From: Chloroflexota bacterium
Lineage (GTDB): Bacteria > Chloroflexota > Anaerolineae > Anaerolineales > Villigracilaceae
Length of the DNA stretch: 64,000 nt
Direction of reading: 5' to 3'
Assembly: GCA_016234495.1 (NCBI GenBank)
Contig: JACRBI010000004.1
Coordinates: forward strand, 1-64,000
Both the position numbers and the translations under genes were made by a program. Shown piece by piece: positions 1 through 9,031 of the stretch. The notes beneath the pieces were generated by a model. The model was not told the DNA's origin. It searched no databases and worked only from the letters and a program-made list of their open reading frames with translations. Every line of letters starts with the position of its first letter. Position 1 is the first letter of the stretch.

Positions 1-2
1 AT

Positions 3-104
3 GAATTGCAAGCCAATGTTTTTGCTGGTATTTCTCGAACCCGTAATTCTCAAAAACGCTTATTCGCTTGTTTGCGTAACTCTAAAGTCGACTGGTTCGA
101 TTAA
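3..104 (+). CDS. Possible C-terminal end of an unidentified gene (5' truncated by window)
   Basis: Reading from base 3 there are 33 sense codons before a TAA at 102-104, giving a basic peptide rich in Arg, Lys and Ser that ends in VDWFD. The composition resembles the tail of a real protein, but another frame is open from base 1 for a similar length, so this is weak. No family is recognisable. The bases just upstream of the window would settle it. Confidence 0.2.
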   Translation, partial: ELQANVFAGISRTRNSQKRLFACLRNSKVDWFD

Positions 105-281
105 TTGACTTACTTTTTTCAAAAATCAATAGGACTTTTACTCAAACTTTCTTTTGTCGCTATGCAAGGAAATTGATTTGAAATCAGACGCCTGTCGACC
201 GATACAACAAAATGGAATGCGAAATTCCCGAATTGTCAATGGGGAGTTTTAACCGTGAACAATCACTTTGCGGAGGATTTC
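105..281. other. Intergenic stretch, nothing recognised
   Basis: AT-rich sequence between the possible gene end and the tRNA promoter. I see no open frame with a ribosome site, no hairpin with a T-run and no repeat shared with the rest of the window. Confidence 0.5.
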
Positions 282-310
282 TTGACAATCTATATAAGTA
301 CTAGTAAAAT
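282..310 (+). promoter_or_regulatory. Sigma-70-type promoter of the tRNA operon
   Basis: A perfect -35 box TTGACA lies at 282-287 and a near-consensus -10 box TAAAAT at 305-310, separated by exactly 17 bases. Transcription would begin about 317, some 20 bases before the first tRNA, which fits a short 5' leader removed by RNase P. Confidence 0.85.
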
Positions 311-338
311 CACGCACGCTTAACAAAAAAATACATTG

Positions 339-411
339 GCCGAGATAGCTCAGTTGGTAGAGCACGCGACTGAAAATCGCGGTGTCCCCAGTCCGATCCT
401 GGGTCTCGGCA
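339..411 (+). tRNA. tRNA-Phe (anticodon GAA)
   Basis: The acceptor arm 339-345 pairs with 404-410 and the discriminator is A411. The anticodon stem 365-369/377-381 encloses a seven-base loop with GAA at 372-374. The T arm is 387-391/399-403. The 3' CCA is not encoded. It is first of three tRNAs transcribed together from the promoter at 282-310. Confidence 0.97.
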
Positions 412-439
412 CTCCCGGTCAGCAAGTTGGCCGTAATCT

Positions 440-511
440 GCGGGCGTAGTACAGTGGTAGTACGTCTCCTTGCCAAGGAGAAGGTCGTGGGTTCGAATCC
501 CATCGCCCGCT
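440..511 (+). tRNA. tRNA-Gly (anticodon GCC)
   Basis: Acceptor 440-446 pairs with 504-510, discriminator T511. The D stem 449-452/460-463 is perfect and the anticodon stem 465-469/477-481 holds a loop with GCC at 472-474. CCA is not encoded. Second gene of the tRNA operon. Confidence 0.97.
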
Positions 512-570
512 CAACAAAGATTGCGGATTGGATTTTTTCAATCACCAATCTTTTTTTTTCAAACGAATAC

Positions 571-641
571 GGCGTCGTGGCCAAGTGGTAAGGCAAGGGT
601 CTGCAAAATCCTCATCGCGGGTTCGAATCTCGCCGACGCCT
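571..641 (+). tRNA. tRNA-Cys (anticodon GCA)
   Basis: Acceptor 571-577 pairs with 634-640, discriminator T641. The anticodon stem 596-600/608-612 holds GCA at 603-605. At 71 bases it has the compact size usual for tRNA-Cys. CCA is not encoded. Last tRNA before the terminator. Confidence 0.96.
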
Positions 642-642
642 C

Positions 643-679
643 AAATAAAAGCGAGTCCCAGCGACTCGCTTTTATTTTT
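643..679 (+). terminator. Intrinsic terminator of the tRNA operon
   Basis: A 15-base stem (643-657 with 663-677) has a five-base loop and A-rich/T-rich flanks, so the T-run forms part of the lower stem. It follows tRNA-Cys directly and lies just before the next gene. Confidence 0.85.
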
Positions 680-691
680 ACATTCCATACC

Positions 692-1150
692 ATGAAAACT
701 TTGCACTTTAGCCAGTTCTTCTCAATTTTAGCTATTCTACTCACTTCCTCGTGCTCGATAAAACAAGCAGCAGCGACACCCTCACAGGTTGAGGCATGCG
801 ATGTGCCAATTGCATGGGAGATTGAATTTACCCTTTCAGGCGGTTTCTCTGGTATGGTTCGCTCGCTTTACTTATCCAGTAATGGAAATGTAATCGTGGA
901 GGATCAACAAAAAAACGAGAAAAATGAATCGGCGCTTTCACAGGATGCGCTTGGAGAGGTTCAAGAAATGCTCATCCTGGCCTGCCCCTTTGAAGTCATG
1001 AAAGATAATAGATTATGCGCAGACTGCCTTAATTACAATCTGAGAGTTTCAATGAATGGCAGGCAATTTATCCTTCAAACCAACGAGCTGAACATTCCAG
1101 ATAATTTATCCCCCCTGTTTCGGTATCTAAATGGAATTATTACAAAATAA
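692..1150 (+). CDS. Small putative lipoprotein of unknown function
   Basis: The 152-residue product begins with a basic start, a hydrophobic helix and then Cys at about residue 22 in LLTSSC, which looks like a signal peptidase II lipobox, though Thr at -3 is unusual. After a short Ala/Thr linker comes a compact soluble domain with several Cys residues (CPF, CADC). I do not recognise the family. The frame stays open upstream through the tRNAs, but the ATG at 692 is the only start that gives a signal sequence and lies after the terminator. No clear Shine-Dalgarno is seen. If exported, it would be lipidated by Lgt and cleaved by LspA, both encoded in this window. Confidence 0.7.
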   Translation: MKTLHFSQFFSILAILLTSSCSIKQAAATPSQVEACDVPIAWEIEFTLSGGFSGMVRSLYLSSNGNVIVEDQQKNEKNESALSQDALGEVQEMLILACPFEVMKDNRLCADCLNYNLRVSMNGRQFILQTNELNIPDNLSPLFRYLNGIITK

Positions 1151-1191
1151 TGCCTATCTGATTTTGCCGCCCGATTCTTGTAATCCACGTA

Positions 1192-1197
1192 TATAAT
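1192..1197 (+). promoter_or_regulatory. Probable -10 box for the large response regulator
   Basis: A perfect TATAAT lies 44 bases upstream of the ATG at 1242. No good -35 element is present at 16-18 bases; TTGCCG at 1164-1169 is too far. Supported by the -10 alone. Confidence 0.45.
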
Positions 1198-1241
1198 GGC
1201 GGTGTTCCGTTGTCCAGAATGCAGATTAGACGATTAGCAAA

Positions 1242-4200
1242 ATGAAAATTCTCTACATTGAAGACGATCCTGCTCATGTTGAATTAACGAGCCGCTCGCT
1301 GGAAATCCACGGGTCTGAATTTGACCTGCAAACTGTGACAGATATACAGGAAGCTTTCGCGCTTCTTTCAACGACAGAATTCGATGTGATATTAAGCGAT
1401 TATCGCCTGCCCGACGGCACGGGGCTGGAGGTGATCAAAAAGGCGCGTGAACGGGGGATATTGACCGCAGTAGTCCTGATTACAAATCAGGAGGATATAA
1501 AAACAGCAGTTGCCGCCCTAAAAGCCGGCGCAGCAGATTATGTTGTTAAGCAAAGTGATTACCTGCTTAGATTGCCCATTGTTCTGCAAAACGCCCGTTC
1601 CCAAACCCAATTTGAAAAACAAAAGATCGCGCTTCGCGAAAGCGAAAATAGATATCGGAATATTTTTGAAAGTGCTGTCGAGGGTATTTTCCAATCCACA
1701 GTTGATGGGATATTCCTCAGCGTCAACCCTGCCATGGCAAAAATCTACGGATACGATTCTCCGGAAGACATGGTTTCCTCTATAAAGAATATTAGCGAAC
1801 AACTCTACGCAAATCCGGAAATCCGAGTGAGGTTTTCGGAGGAAATTGCCTCAAAAGGGTCAATCGTAAAATTTGAAGCTCCAAACATCCGCAAAGATGG
1901 CACAATCATCTGGACATCCACCAATGCCCGTGCAGTAAGGAATGAAGCCGGCGAGATTGTTTATTTTGAAGGATTTCTCTCTGATATTACCGAGCAAAAA
2001 CAAGCGGAACTGGACAAGGAAGCAAGCGAGAATAAATACAAAACCTTTGTGGAGCATTTTGAAGGCGTTGTGTTCCTTGATGATTTTCAAGATGAGAGAA
2101 TAAGCCTATACATGAGTCCACGTTTGAAGGATGTGCTCGGGTACACGCCTGAAGAATGGGTCGCGGGGGATAGGTTATGGGAAAACAACCTGCACCCCGA
2201 TGACCACGAGAGGATTCTGGCAGAAGATAAACGCACAAATGCCACCGGTCAGCCATTTCAAGTTGAATATCGTATGCGGCGGAAAGATGGGTGTTTTGTT
2301 TGGATCAGGGAGGATGCATATCTGGTCCGCGATCAGGCTGGCAATCCCAGTTACTGGCACGGAATCATGCTAGACATTACTCCTCAAAAGGAGGCGCAGG
2401 AGGCAATTTTAGCCGGCGAAGGCAGTTATCGCGGCCTGTTCAACAGTGTGACACAGGCTATTTACATCCAGGATAACCTTGGGCGGTTTCTTGATGTGAA
2501 TGACGGTGCTGAAAAAATGTATGGTTACCCGCGGGAATATTTTATTGGAAAAACTCCAGAGGTCTTAAGCGCCCCGGGAAAGAACGACCTGAACAGCCTG
2601 GTAGATAAAACAAAGCTTGCCTTCATGGGGCACCCACAGGAATTTGAATTTTGGGGAATTCGCAAAAACGGCCAGATATTCCCAAAAACTGTCTCTCTAA
2701 ACAAAGGGACATATTTTGGTCAAGATGTCATCATTGCCGTGGCGCAGGATATTACCGAGCGCAAACACGCTGAAGAAACCCTTGACCGTCAACTAAAAGA
2801 GTTGACAATTTTACATGCAACATCTGTGGCAGGCACACAGAGCAACTCGGAAGACGAGATCATTTCACAGGTAATCCAAATTACTTCAAGCATATTCAAT
2901 GAAGTCTGCGGCATATTATTATTGAACGAGAGCGGCGACACCCTGATTCCGCATTTTTCATGCATCGGACCGGACGTTGAAAACTGGCAAACAGAGTACC
3001 CGGTCACTGAAGGCATTACAGGCAGAGCTGTAACGTCTGGCAGGACGATTCGGATCGGCGACATCACGAAAGCGCCAAAATATCTCGAGGTGGCATCCGG
3101 AATAAGGTCTGAGCTTTGCGTACCTTTTTGGGTGCATGACCGAATCATAGGCGTCTTCGACGTGGAAAGTAAAAGGGAGAATGCTTTCGATGAAAAAGAT
3201 GAACGGCTGCTAAACACAATCGCTGCCGGGCTGGGTACTGCCATCGAGAAGTTGAGGCTTTTTAAGGCCGAACAGGCTCAAAGTCAGCGTGAAGCGGCAA
3301 TTTTGGATCTGATGCGCACCGCCGCATCATCTCTGGATCTGAAGCAGGTGTTGCAATCCATCCTAATTCAGCTCTCAAAAATCATCCCCTCAGATTCAGG
3401 GTCGATCCAGTTACTTGACGGAGATCGCTTAATAATTTCCGCCGCGATCGGACTAGAGGCAACGAAATTTGCAAAGAGCGGGCCACTCTTGATTTCAAAA
3501 TACCCCCTTAATGGTTTTATCATCACCAACAAGCAGCCGATAAGAATTGATGATGCTCGACTCGATGATCGTTATAAATACATCATTGATAGTAGCAAGG
3601 TGCGCTCATTCATGGGCATCCCCTTAATAGCAAACGATAATGCCATAGGACTGATCACTCTTGACAGCTATCAAACGTCACGCTTTACCGAGCAGGATGC
3701 GGAACTTGGACTGGTCATCGCCAATCACGCTTCAATTGCGATCGAAAACGCGCGTTTGTTTAATTCAGAACAACGCCGCCGTGAACAAGCCGAAATCATG
3801 CGCAAGGCAACCGAAGCGTTGACTTCATCGCTGGACCTGGAAAAACTTTTTGAGATCATTTTTGATTCCCTGGCAGAATTAGTGCCATATGACAGCTCGT
3901 CGATTGAAATCATAAACCAGGGACTCATTGAAATTGTCGCCGGGCGCAATATAGCCCGGGATTTAATTGGCGAGAAATATACGACCAACCCCGAGAAGTG
4001 GGGCGGCGCGGATGCGCTTCACCGACCGATCATCATTGCAGACGTTCAATACGATGCCCGTTTTGAGAAATTTGGCGGCTCGGAATATATCCACGGCTGG
4101 ATGGGAATTCCATTATTTTCGCAGGGTGGGCTGATCGGGTTTATTAATTTTGACAGCCGCCAGATTGATACTTTTACCCAGGAACACGCTGCCATCGCCC

Positions 4201-6911
4201 AGACATTTGCCAATCAGGCGGCAATTGCCATCGAAAATGCGCGGCTTTTCCGTGAAGAAAACCGCCGCTCACAAATCATCGAAGCGCTCGCAGACATTGC
4301 CAATGAAATTGCAACCACACGCGAAATCACCCCTTCGCTTGACAAAATCGCTGATAAGAGCCTGGTGCTTCTTAAGGCAAGCACCGTGGCTTTCTATTTG
4401 CTTCAGGAAGACGGTAAGACAGTTAAGATCGTTTCAGCCAAAGGCGCATATGAAACCGAAATGATGTCCCACACGATTAACATCGGCGAGGGAATTACCG
4501 GCAACATCATCGCTGAAGGCAAACCTGAAATTGTGGATGATATCGCAGGCGACCCGCGCCAGATAACAGTCCCGGGCACGCCCGAAGAAGATGCCCGTAT
4601 CGACACCATGATGTCTGCCCCCCTGCTCCTGCACGGCAAGTCCATCGGCGCCATCAATGCCTGGAGATTAAAGTCCAAGGGATTGTTTGATAAATCGGAA
4701 CTTAACTTCCTCGTCAACATCGCCCATCAAGCTTCGGTCTCAATTGAAGCAGTCAGACTATTCCAGGAAACCACCCGCCGCGCACAAGAAGCAACCGCCA
4801 TCGCGGAAGTTGGACGTGATATTTCAGCCACGCTTCAGATCGACCTTGTGCTCGAACGAATAGCAACTTATGCTCAAAACCTGCTGAGGGGTCAATCAAG
4901 CGCTGTCTACCTTTCAGAACCCGACCAGTCTCTTTTGCGCGCCATCTATGCCATCGGAGATGATGCAAACCAGATCAGAAGCGATCCGCTTGAAGTTGGC
5001 GTGGGCATTCTCGGGAATATCGCCAAGCAAAAATTTGGCGAGATCGTAAACGACACGCTTGGAGACCCCCGCGCAATAACCATTAAAGGCACTGACGAGG
5101 ATCCGTACGGTCACCTCATGGGCGTGCCTGTCCTTGCAAAAGATCAGTTGACCGGGCTGTTAGTGGTCTGGCGGTCGGGGCTGGGCGAAGAATTTCAACA
5201 AAGCGAACTTGGCTTTTTAACCAGCCTTGCCCAGCAAGCTGCTGTTGCGATCGAAAACGCCCGCTTGTTCGGCCTGGAACTTTACCGCCGCCTGGAAGCG
5301 GAAACCGTCATGCGCGCAACCACCGCAATTGCAAATATTTTGGATTTGCCTTCCCTGCACAGCACGATCCTCGACTGGCTGTATAAGCTTCTGCCATATG
5401 ACAGCGCATCCATTTTGGAAATTGATGGTAGCCACCTGCGCATCACTGCTGCGAAAGGTCTTCCGCATCCTGAAAATGCGTTGGGTTTAACTTTCCCCTC
5501 AGACAATCTTCTTTGCAAAACTATAAAAGAAACAGGCGCACCTTTGATCATTGGCGATTGTCAAACCGACCCGCGTTTTGAAAAGTGGGGCGGCTCGGAT
5601 TACGTCCGCGGGTGGATGGGCGTTCCATTGACGGCGCGCGGACAGGTGATCGGGTACATCACCATGGATAGCCGAACTCCACATGCCTTTAGCGAGAACG
5701 ATGCGATCACAACACAAACTTTCGCGCATCAGGCAGCCACTTCGCTGGAAAACGCGCGCCTATTTGAAGCGGAGCACAAACGCCGTCGGGAAGCTGAAAA
5801 TCTTCGAATTGCCGCAACAGCTATAACGTCGTCGCTCGACCCGCATGAAGTATTGGATACTATTCTGGTCGCGCTTCGGCAAGTCGTCCCGTTTGATCTG
5901 GGAACGATGATGCTACTAGAGGATGAGCACGTGCGGATTGTCGCAGCGCAGGGATTTAGCAACGACAAGGCAATGATCAATCAAACGTACCCATCGAGCA
6001 ATGCTTTATTGATTGCGTTAAAACAATCACAGAGAACTTTAATTCTTGAGGACGCGCTTAACGATAAGCGGTACGAAAGATGGGCTGGCGCTGATTTGAT
6101 CCGTGGCTGGCTGGGCATCCCGCTGGTTGTGCATGGTGAAGTCATTGGGTTCATTACCCTTGGAAGTTTCAAAATAGCAGCCTTCGATCAAAATGCCACC
6201 GACCTTGCTCAAACTTTCTCGCTTCATGCTGCCGCTGCAATCGATAATACACAGCTCTTTGAAAACCTGCAAAAATCGAATCAGGAACTTGTTCAAGCAT
6301 ATGACACGACCCTGGCGGGCTGGGCCAAGGCATTGGAATTACGGGATAAAGAAACGCACGGCCACACCAATCGCGTCACAGAACTGACCGTTGACCTGGC
6401 CCGGTTTATGGGCATTTCCAAAACTGACCTGGTTCACCTGCGCCGCGGCGTGCTGCTGCACGACATCGGCAAGATGGGCGTCCCCAATGAAATCCTCCAT
6501 AAGGAAGGTCCCCTCACAGATGAAGAATGGATCGAAATGCGCAAGCATCCTCAATATGCTTTTGACCTGCTCTACCCGATTACATTTTTACGCCCATCGC
6601 TTGATATTCCCTATTCCCATCATGAGTGGTGGGACGGTACTGGCTACCCGCAGAAGCTGAAAGGCGAGGACATTCCACTGCCGGCGCGCATCTTTGCAGT
6701 AGTGGATGTGTGGGATGCGTTATTATCAGACCGCCCGTACCGTCAGGCATGGGAAAAAGAGGATGTTAAAAATTACCTTCGCGAGCAGGCGGGCACGCAT
6801 TTTGACCCTGAGATCGTTGCGATTTTCTTGAAAATGATCGATACCAAAGATTTGCAGGAAATGCAAAAAACCCAGCCAATAAAAACCATCAAGCCGGGAG
6901 ATAAGAAGTAA
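1242..6911 (+). CDS. Giant response regulator: REC-PAS3-GAF7-HD-GYP phosphodiesterase
   Basis: The 1889-residue protein is soluble and has no membrane segment. Approximate domains: receiver at 1-120 with acidic pocket at residues 7-9, phospho-acceptor Asp53 and Lys103; three PAS domains at about 130-520; seven GAF domains at about 530-1670; HD-GYP at about 1690-1860. The HD-GYP part keeps the HDIGK motif and an HHE...DGTGYP motif, so it should hydrolyse cyclic-di-GMP. GAF3, GAF6 and GAF7 share a WGG...GWMGIPL-type motif and look like internal duplications. A sensor kinase is not encoded next to it, so the phosphodonor is unknown. Such domains are familiar individually; seven GAFs in one receiver-HD-GYP protein is unusually many. 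A weak ribosome site precedes the ATG. It is a single-gene unit ended by a strong terminator. Confidence 0.92.
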   Translation: MKILYIEDDPAHVELTSRSLEIHGSEFDLQTVTDIQEAFALLSTTEFDVILSDYRLPDGTGLEVIKKARERGILTAVVLITNQEDIKTAVAALKAGAADYVVKQSDYLLRLPIVLQNARSQTQFEKQKIALRESENRYRNIFESAVEGIFQSTVDGIFLSVNPAMAKIYGYDSPEDMVSSIKNISEQLYANPEIRVRFSEEIASKGSIVKFEAPNIRKDGTIIWTSTNARAVRNEAGEIVYFEGFLSDITEQKQAELDKEASENKYKTFVEHFEGVVFLDDFQDERISLYMSPRLKDVLGYTPEEWVAGDRLWENNLHPDDHERILAEDKRTNATGQPFQVEYRMRRKDGCFVWIREDAYLVRDQAGNPSYWHGIMLDITPQKEAQEAILAGEGSYRGLFNSVTQAIYIQDNLGRFLDVNDGAEKMYGYPREYFIGKTPEVLSAPGKNDLNSLVDKTKLAFMGHPQEFEFWGIRKNGQIFPKTVSLNKGTYFGQDVIIAVAQDITERKHAEETLDRQLKELTILHATSVAGTQSNSEDEIISQVIQITSSIFNEVCGILLLNESGDTLIPHFSCIGPDVENWQTEYPVTEGITGRAVTSGRTIRIGDITKAPKYLEVASGIRSELCVPFWVHDRIIGVFDVESKRENAFDEKDERLLNTIAAGLGTAIEKLRLFKAEQAQSQREAAILDLMRTAASSLDLKQVLQSILIQLSKIIPSDSGSIQLLDGDRLIISAAIGLEATKFAKSGPLLISKYPLNGFIITNKQPIRIDDARLDDRYKYIIDSSKVRSFMGIPLIANDNAIGLITLDSYQTSRFTEQDAELGLVIANHASIAIENARLFNSEQRRREQAEIMRKATEALTSSLDLEKLFEIIFDSLAELVPYDSSSIEIINQGLIEIVAGRNIARDLIGEKYTTNPEKWGGADALHRPIIIADVQYDARFEKFGGSEYIHGWMGIPLFSQGGLIGFINFDSRQIDTFTQEHAAIAQTFANQAAIAIENARLFREENRRSQIIEALADIANEIATTREITPSLDKIADKSLVLLKASTVAFYLLQEDGKTVKIVSAKGAYETEMMSHTINIGEGITGNIIAEGKPEIVDDIAGDPRQITVPGTPEEDARIDTMMSAPLLLHGKSIGAINAWRLKSKGLFDKSELNFLVNIAHQASVSIEAVRLFQETTRRAQEATAIAEVGRDISATLQIDLVLERIATYAQNLLRGQSSAVYLSEPDQSLLRAIYAIGDDANQIRSDPLEVGVGILGNIAKQKFGEIVNDTLGDPRAITIKGTDEDPYGHLMGVPVLAKDQLTGLLVVWRSGLGEEFQQSELGFLTSLAQQAAVAIENARLFGLELYRRLEAETVMRATTAIANILDLPSLHSTILDWLYKLLPYDSASILEIDGSHLRITAAKGLPHPENALGLTFPSDNLLCKTIKETGAPLIIGDCQTDPRFEKWGGSDYVRGWMGVPLTARGQVIGYITMDSRTPHAFSENDAITTQTFAHQAATSLENARLFEAEHKRRREAENLRIAATAITSSLDPHEVLDTILVALRQVVPFDLGTMMLLEDEHVRIVAAQGFSNDKAMINQTYPSSNALLIALKQSQRTLILEDALNDKRYERWAGADLIRGWLGIPLVVHGEVIGFITLGSFKIAAFDQNATDLAQTFSLHAAAAIDNTQLFENLQKSNQELVQAYDTTLAGWAKALELRDKETHGHTNRVTELTVDLARFMGISKTDLVHLRRGVLLHDIGKMGVPNEILHKEGPLTDEEWIEMRKHPQYAFDLLYPITFLRPSLDIPYSHHEWWDGTGYPQKLKGEDIPLPARIFAVVDVWDALLSDRPYRQAWEKEDVKNYLREQAGTHFDPEIVAIFLKMIDTKDLQEMQKTQPIKTIKPGDKK

Positions 6912-6945
6912 AAAGGAGGCGCAAAATACCGCGCCTCCTTTTTTA
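6911..6945. terminator. Bidirectional intrinsic terminator
   Basis: A 12-base stem 6911-6922/6931-6942 with A-run on one side and T-run on the other lies between the convergent response-regulator gene and tyrS. It can serve both strands. Confidence 0.88.
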
Positions 6946-6955
6946 TTATGCTTCG

Positions 6956-8167
6956 TTAGACCACGCGGACAAATTTCCGCTTGCCAACCTGCAAAACGCC
7001 TTTGTGAGGGAATGGCGCATCGCCGCGTTCTAAAACCTCCCCATCAAGCCGCACTCCTTTTTGATCGATCAATGAGCGCGCCTTGCTTTTGCTTTCGGCC
7101 AATTTCATTGCCAAAATTACATCTACAATGGTTTGATTTTCCTGTAATTCATATTCAGGCATTTCGTCAGGGATTTCCTTCTGTTGAAATGTCTTGACGA
7201 AGTTCTCTTGAGCCGATTTCGCCTCGGCTTCATTGTAAAAAATAGTCGTGATTTCGGCCGCTAAATTCATTTTCGCGTCTCGCGGATGGACCACACCTGA
7301 AATCAATCCTTTTTCGATCTCCTCGATCTGCTGCGGACTCCAGCGTGTGACAAGGCGCATATATATACTCATGGCCGAATCAGGCACAGACATCAACTTG
7401 CCAAACATATCGTTCGCTCCTGAAAAGATGGGCACGATATTGCCTAAAGATTTGGACATTCTCTGCACGCCGTCGGTGCCGGGCAAAATGCCGGTAATGA
7501 TTCCAACCAACGGTCGCTGACCCAGGGCCTCCTGCAGCTTTCGGCCAGCGACAATGATATTGAACAACTGATCTGAACCGCCGACCTGCACATCCGTTTC
7601 CATCGCAACCGCATCATAGCCCTGCATGATGGCATAAAATGTCTCATGGATGTAAATCGGTTCGCCTTTTTCCAACCGCTTGGAAAAATTATCACGCGCC
7701 ATAAACTGCTGAACTGTAAAATTTTGTCCAAGGCGGATCAAATCCACCAGTGTCAGTTTTGACAGCCATTCACCGTTATAGCGAATCTTGGTTTTCTCGC
7801 GATCAAGTATGCGGAAGGCTTGTTCAGCGTAGGTCAATGCATTTTCGGCGACCTTCTCCTCGGTCAGGATCGGACGCGCCTTATTCTTATCCGACGGGTC
7901 ACCCACCAGCGCGGTGTAACTTCCGATCAGGAAAGTTACGTCGTGCCCCAGATCCTGAAACTGACGAAGTTTGCGCATGGAAATAGTATGACCGAGATGC
8001 AGGTCAGTGGAGGTGGGGTCGTAGCCGCAGTACACGCGCAGCGGTCTGTTCTCTTTTTCAGCGAGCAGCAGACGCGCCCGCAATTCAGCGGTCATGGCTT
8101 TCTTGAGGTCTTCATCGCCATATTCCGTGCCTTGCATTAATAATTCAACTTGTTCTTCGATGTTCAT
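6956..8167 (-). CDS. tyrS: Tyrosyl-tRNA synthetase
   Basis: The 403-residue class I enzyme charges tRNA-Tyr with tyrosine in the cytoplasm. The HIGH-type motif reads HLGH at about residues 58-61 and the KMSKS loop reads RMSKS at about 239-243. The Rossmann core contains the GGSDQ segment that helps bind tyrosine, and a C-terminal S4 RNA-binding domain occupies roughly 335-403. Length and layout match the TyrRS branch that keeps an S4 tail. The start is preceded by GGAGA at a good distance. It stands alone between two terminators. The leader is too short for a T-box and none is seen. Confidence 0.96.
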   Translation of the reverse strand: MNIEEQVELLMQGTEYGDEDLKKAMTAELRARLLLAEKENRPLRVYCGYDPTSTDLHLGHTISMRKLRQFQDLGHDVTFLIGSYTALVGDPSDKNKARPILTEEKVAENALTYAEQAFRILDREKTKIRYNGEWLSKLTLVDLIRLGQNFTVQQFMARDNFSKRLEKGEPIYIHETFYAIMQGYDAVAMETDVQVGGSDQLFNIIVAGRKLQEALGQRPLVGIITGILPGTDGVQRMSKSLGNIVPIFSGANDMFGKLMSVPDSAMSIYMRLVTRWSPQQIEEIEKGLISGVVHPRDAKMNLAAEITTIFYNEAEAKSAQENFVKTFQQKEIPDEMPEYELQENQTIVDVILAMKLAESKSKARSLIDQKGVRLDGEVLERGDAPFPHKGVLQVGKRKFVRVV

Positions 8168-8225
8168 ATCTCTCCTTAAGCCCTAAAAGTTTTGCCAACC
8201 TTTAGAGTCTGCATTACAAATTGAC

Positions 8226-8260
8226 AAACAAAAACGCGCCCGCGATAGTGAGGGCGCGTT
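8226..8260 (-). terminator. Intrinsic terminator downstream of the lipoprotein gene
   Basis: A nine-base GC-rich stem (8233-8241 with 8252-8260) is followed on the minus strand by a T-rich run. It separates the lipoprotein/epimerase transcript from tyrS. Confidence 0.8.
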
Positions 8261-8356
8261 CATAGCACACCATCGCAAAGGCTTATGGACAGGTGCGGTA
8301 ATAATATTTGTTGGAAACTCTGTTGCCAATCATGCGCGTATTATACAACAAGAATT

Positions 8357-9031
8357 TCACTGCGACAAATTGAACGAAAAACTCCACGGACCGCGGATGG
8401 AATAAAATTCGTCGCTGTAAACCACCTGTTCCGCCTGCTCCTTCGTCATTCCATCTGTGAAGCTGACGATCTGCATTGTCAAGACGCCATTCACATCGAA
8501 GCAGTCCACAACGACGCCGGTGCCGCGTTCAAGCATGGCTTGTTGTATCTTGGGCAAATAAACAGAGCAGTATTCGCCTTCGCGCGGAGTTGCCGCAATG
8601 GAATTAATGATGATCGTCGCATTGGTTAGGTCGGCATCCGGCGGAACCACGAATGTCAGTGTGTCACACCGCAGACCAGCCTGACCGTTGACAGGTTCCT
8701 GCACGCTGACAAGAGTTGTGCCATATTCCTGCAAAACCGTTCCGCCATAATTCAGGCTGGCAGAAGAAATTCCCCAATCGGACGCGTCCGGCAGCGAGAA
8801 GCATACATCGGCATTGACATTCTTTCCATCCACCGAAGCGCGCTCCATGCGGACTTCAATTCCGCTCGCCACTTGATTCGGCGCGGCAACCTGCGCCTGC
8901 GCGGTTGGATAGGAAGGGTCAATATACGGAGTTGCTGTTGAAAGAAGAATCGGCAAGTAGACCCCGGGCTGCTGCGAAGATGGCGCACATGCGGCGAGGA
9001 ATACCGCCAGCACAAGGATTAGTCGTTTCAT
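8357..9031 (-). CDS. Putative lipoprotein of unknown function
   Basis: The 224-residue product starts with a signal peptide ending in the textbook lipobox LAAC at residues 12-15, so it should be lipid-anchored on the outer face of the membrane. A Pro/Ser/Thr-rich linker leads to a domain of predicted beta strands with several Cys residues that could form disulfides (near VCFS, LRCDT, EYCS, DCFD). I do not recognise a family. Its ATG overlaps the TGA of the upstream epimerase by four bases, so the two are translationally coupled. A terminator lies about 100 bases downstream. Confidence 0.75.
   Translation of the reverse strand: MKRLILVLAVFLAACAPSSQQPGVYLPILLSTATPYIDPSYPTAQAQVAAPNQVASGIEVRMERASVDGKNVNADVCFSLPDASDWGISSASLNYGGTVLQEYGTTLVSVQEPVNGQAGLRCDTLTFVVPPDADLTNATIIINSIAATPREGEYCSVYLPKIQQAMLERGTGVVVDCFDVNGVLTMQIVSFTDGMTKEQAEQVVYSDEFYSIRGPWSFSFNLSQ

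Noticed and set aside
8168-8290. Possible T-box leader for tyrS
   Set aside because: The interval is short, contains the terminator of the upstream gene and shows no T-box sequence or specifier loop.
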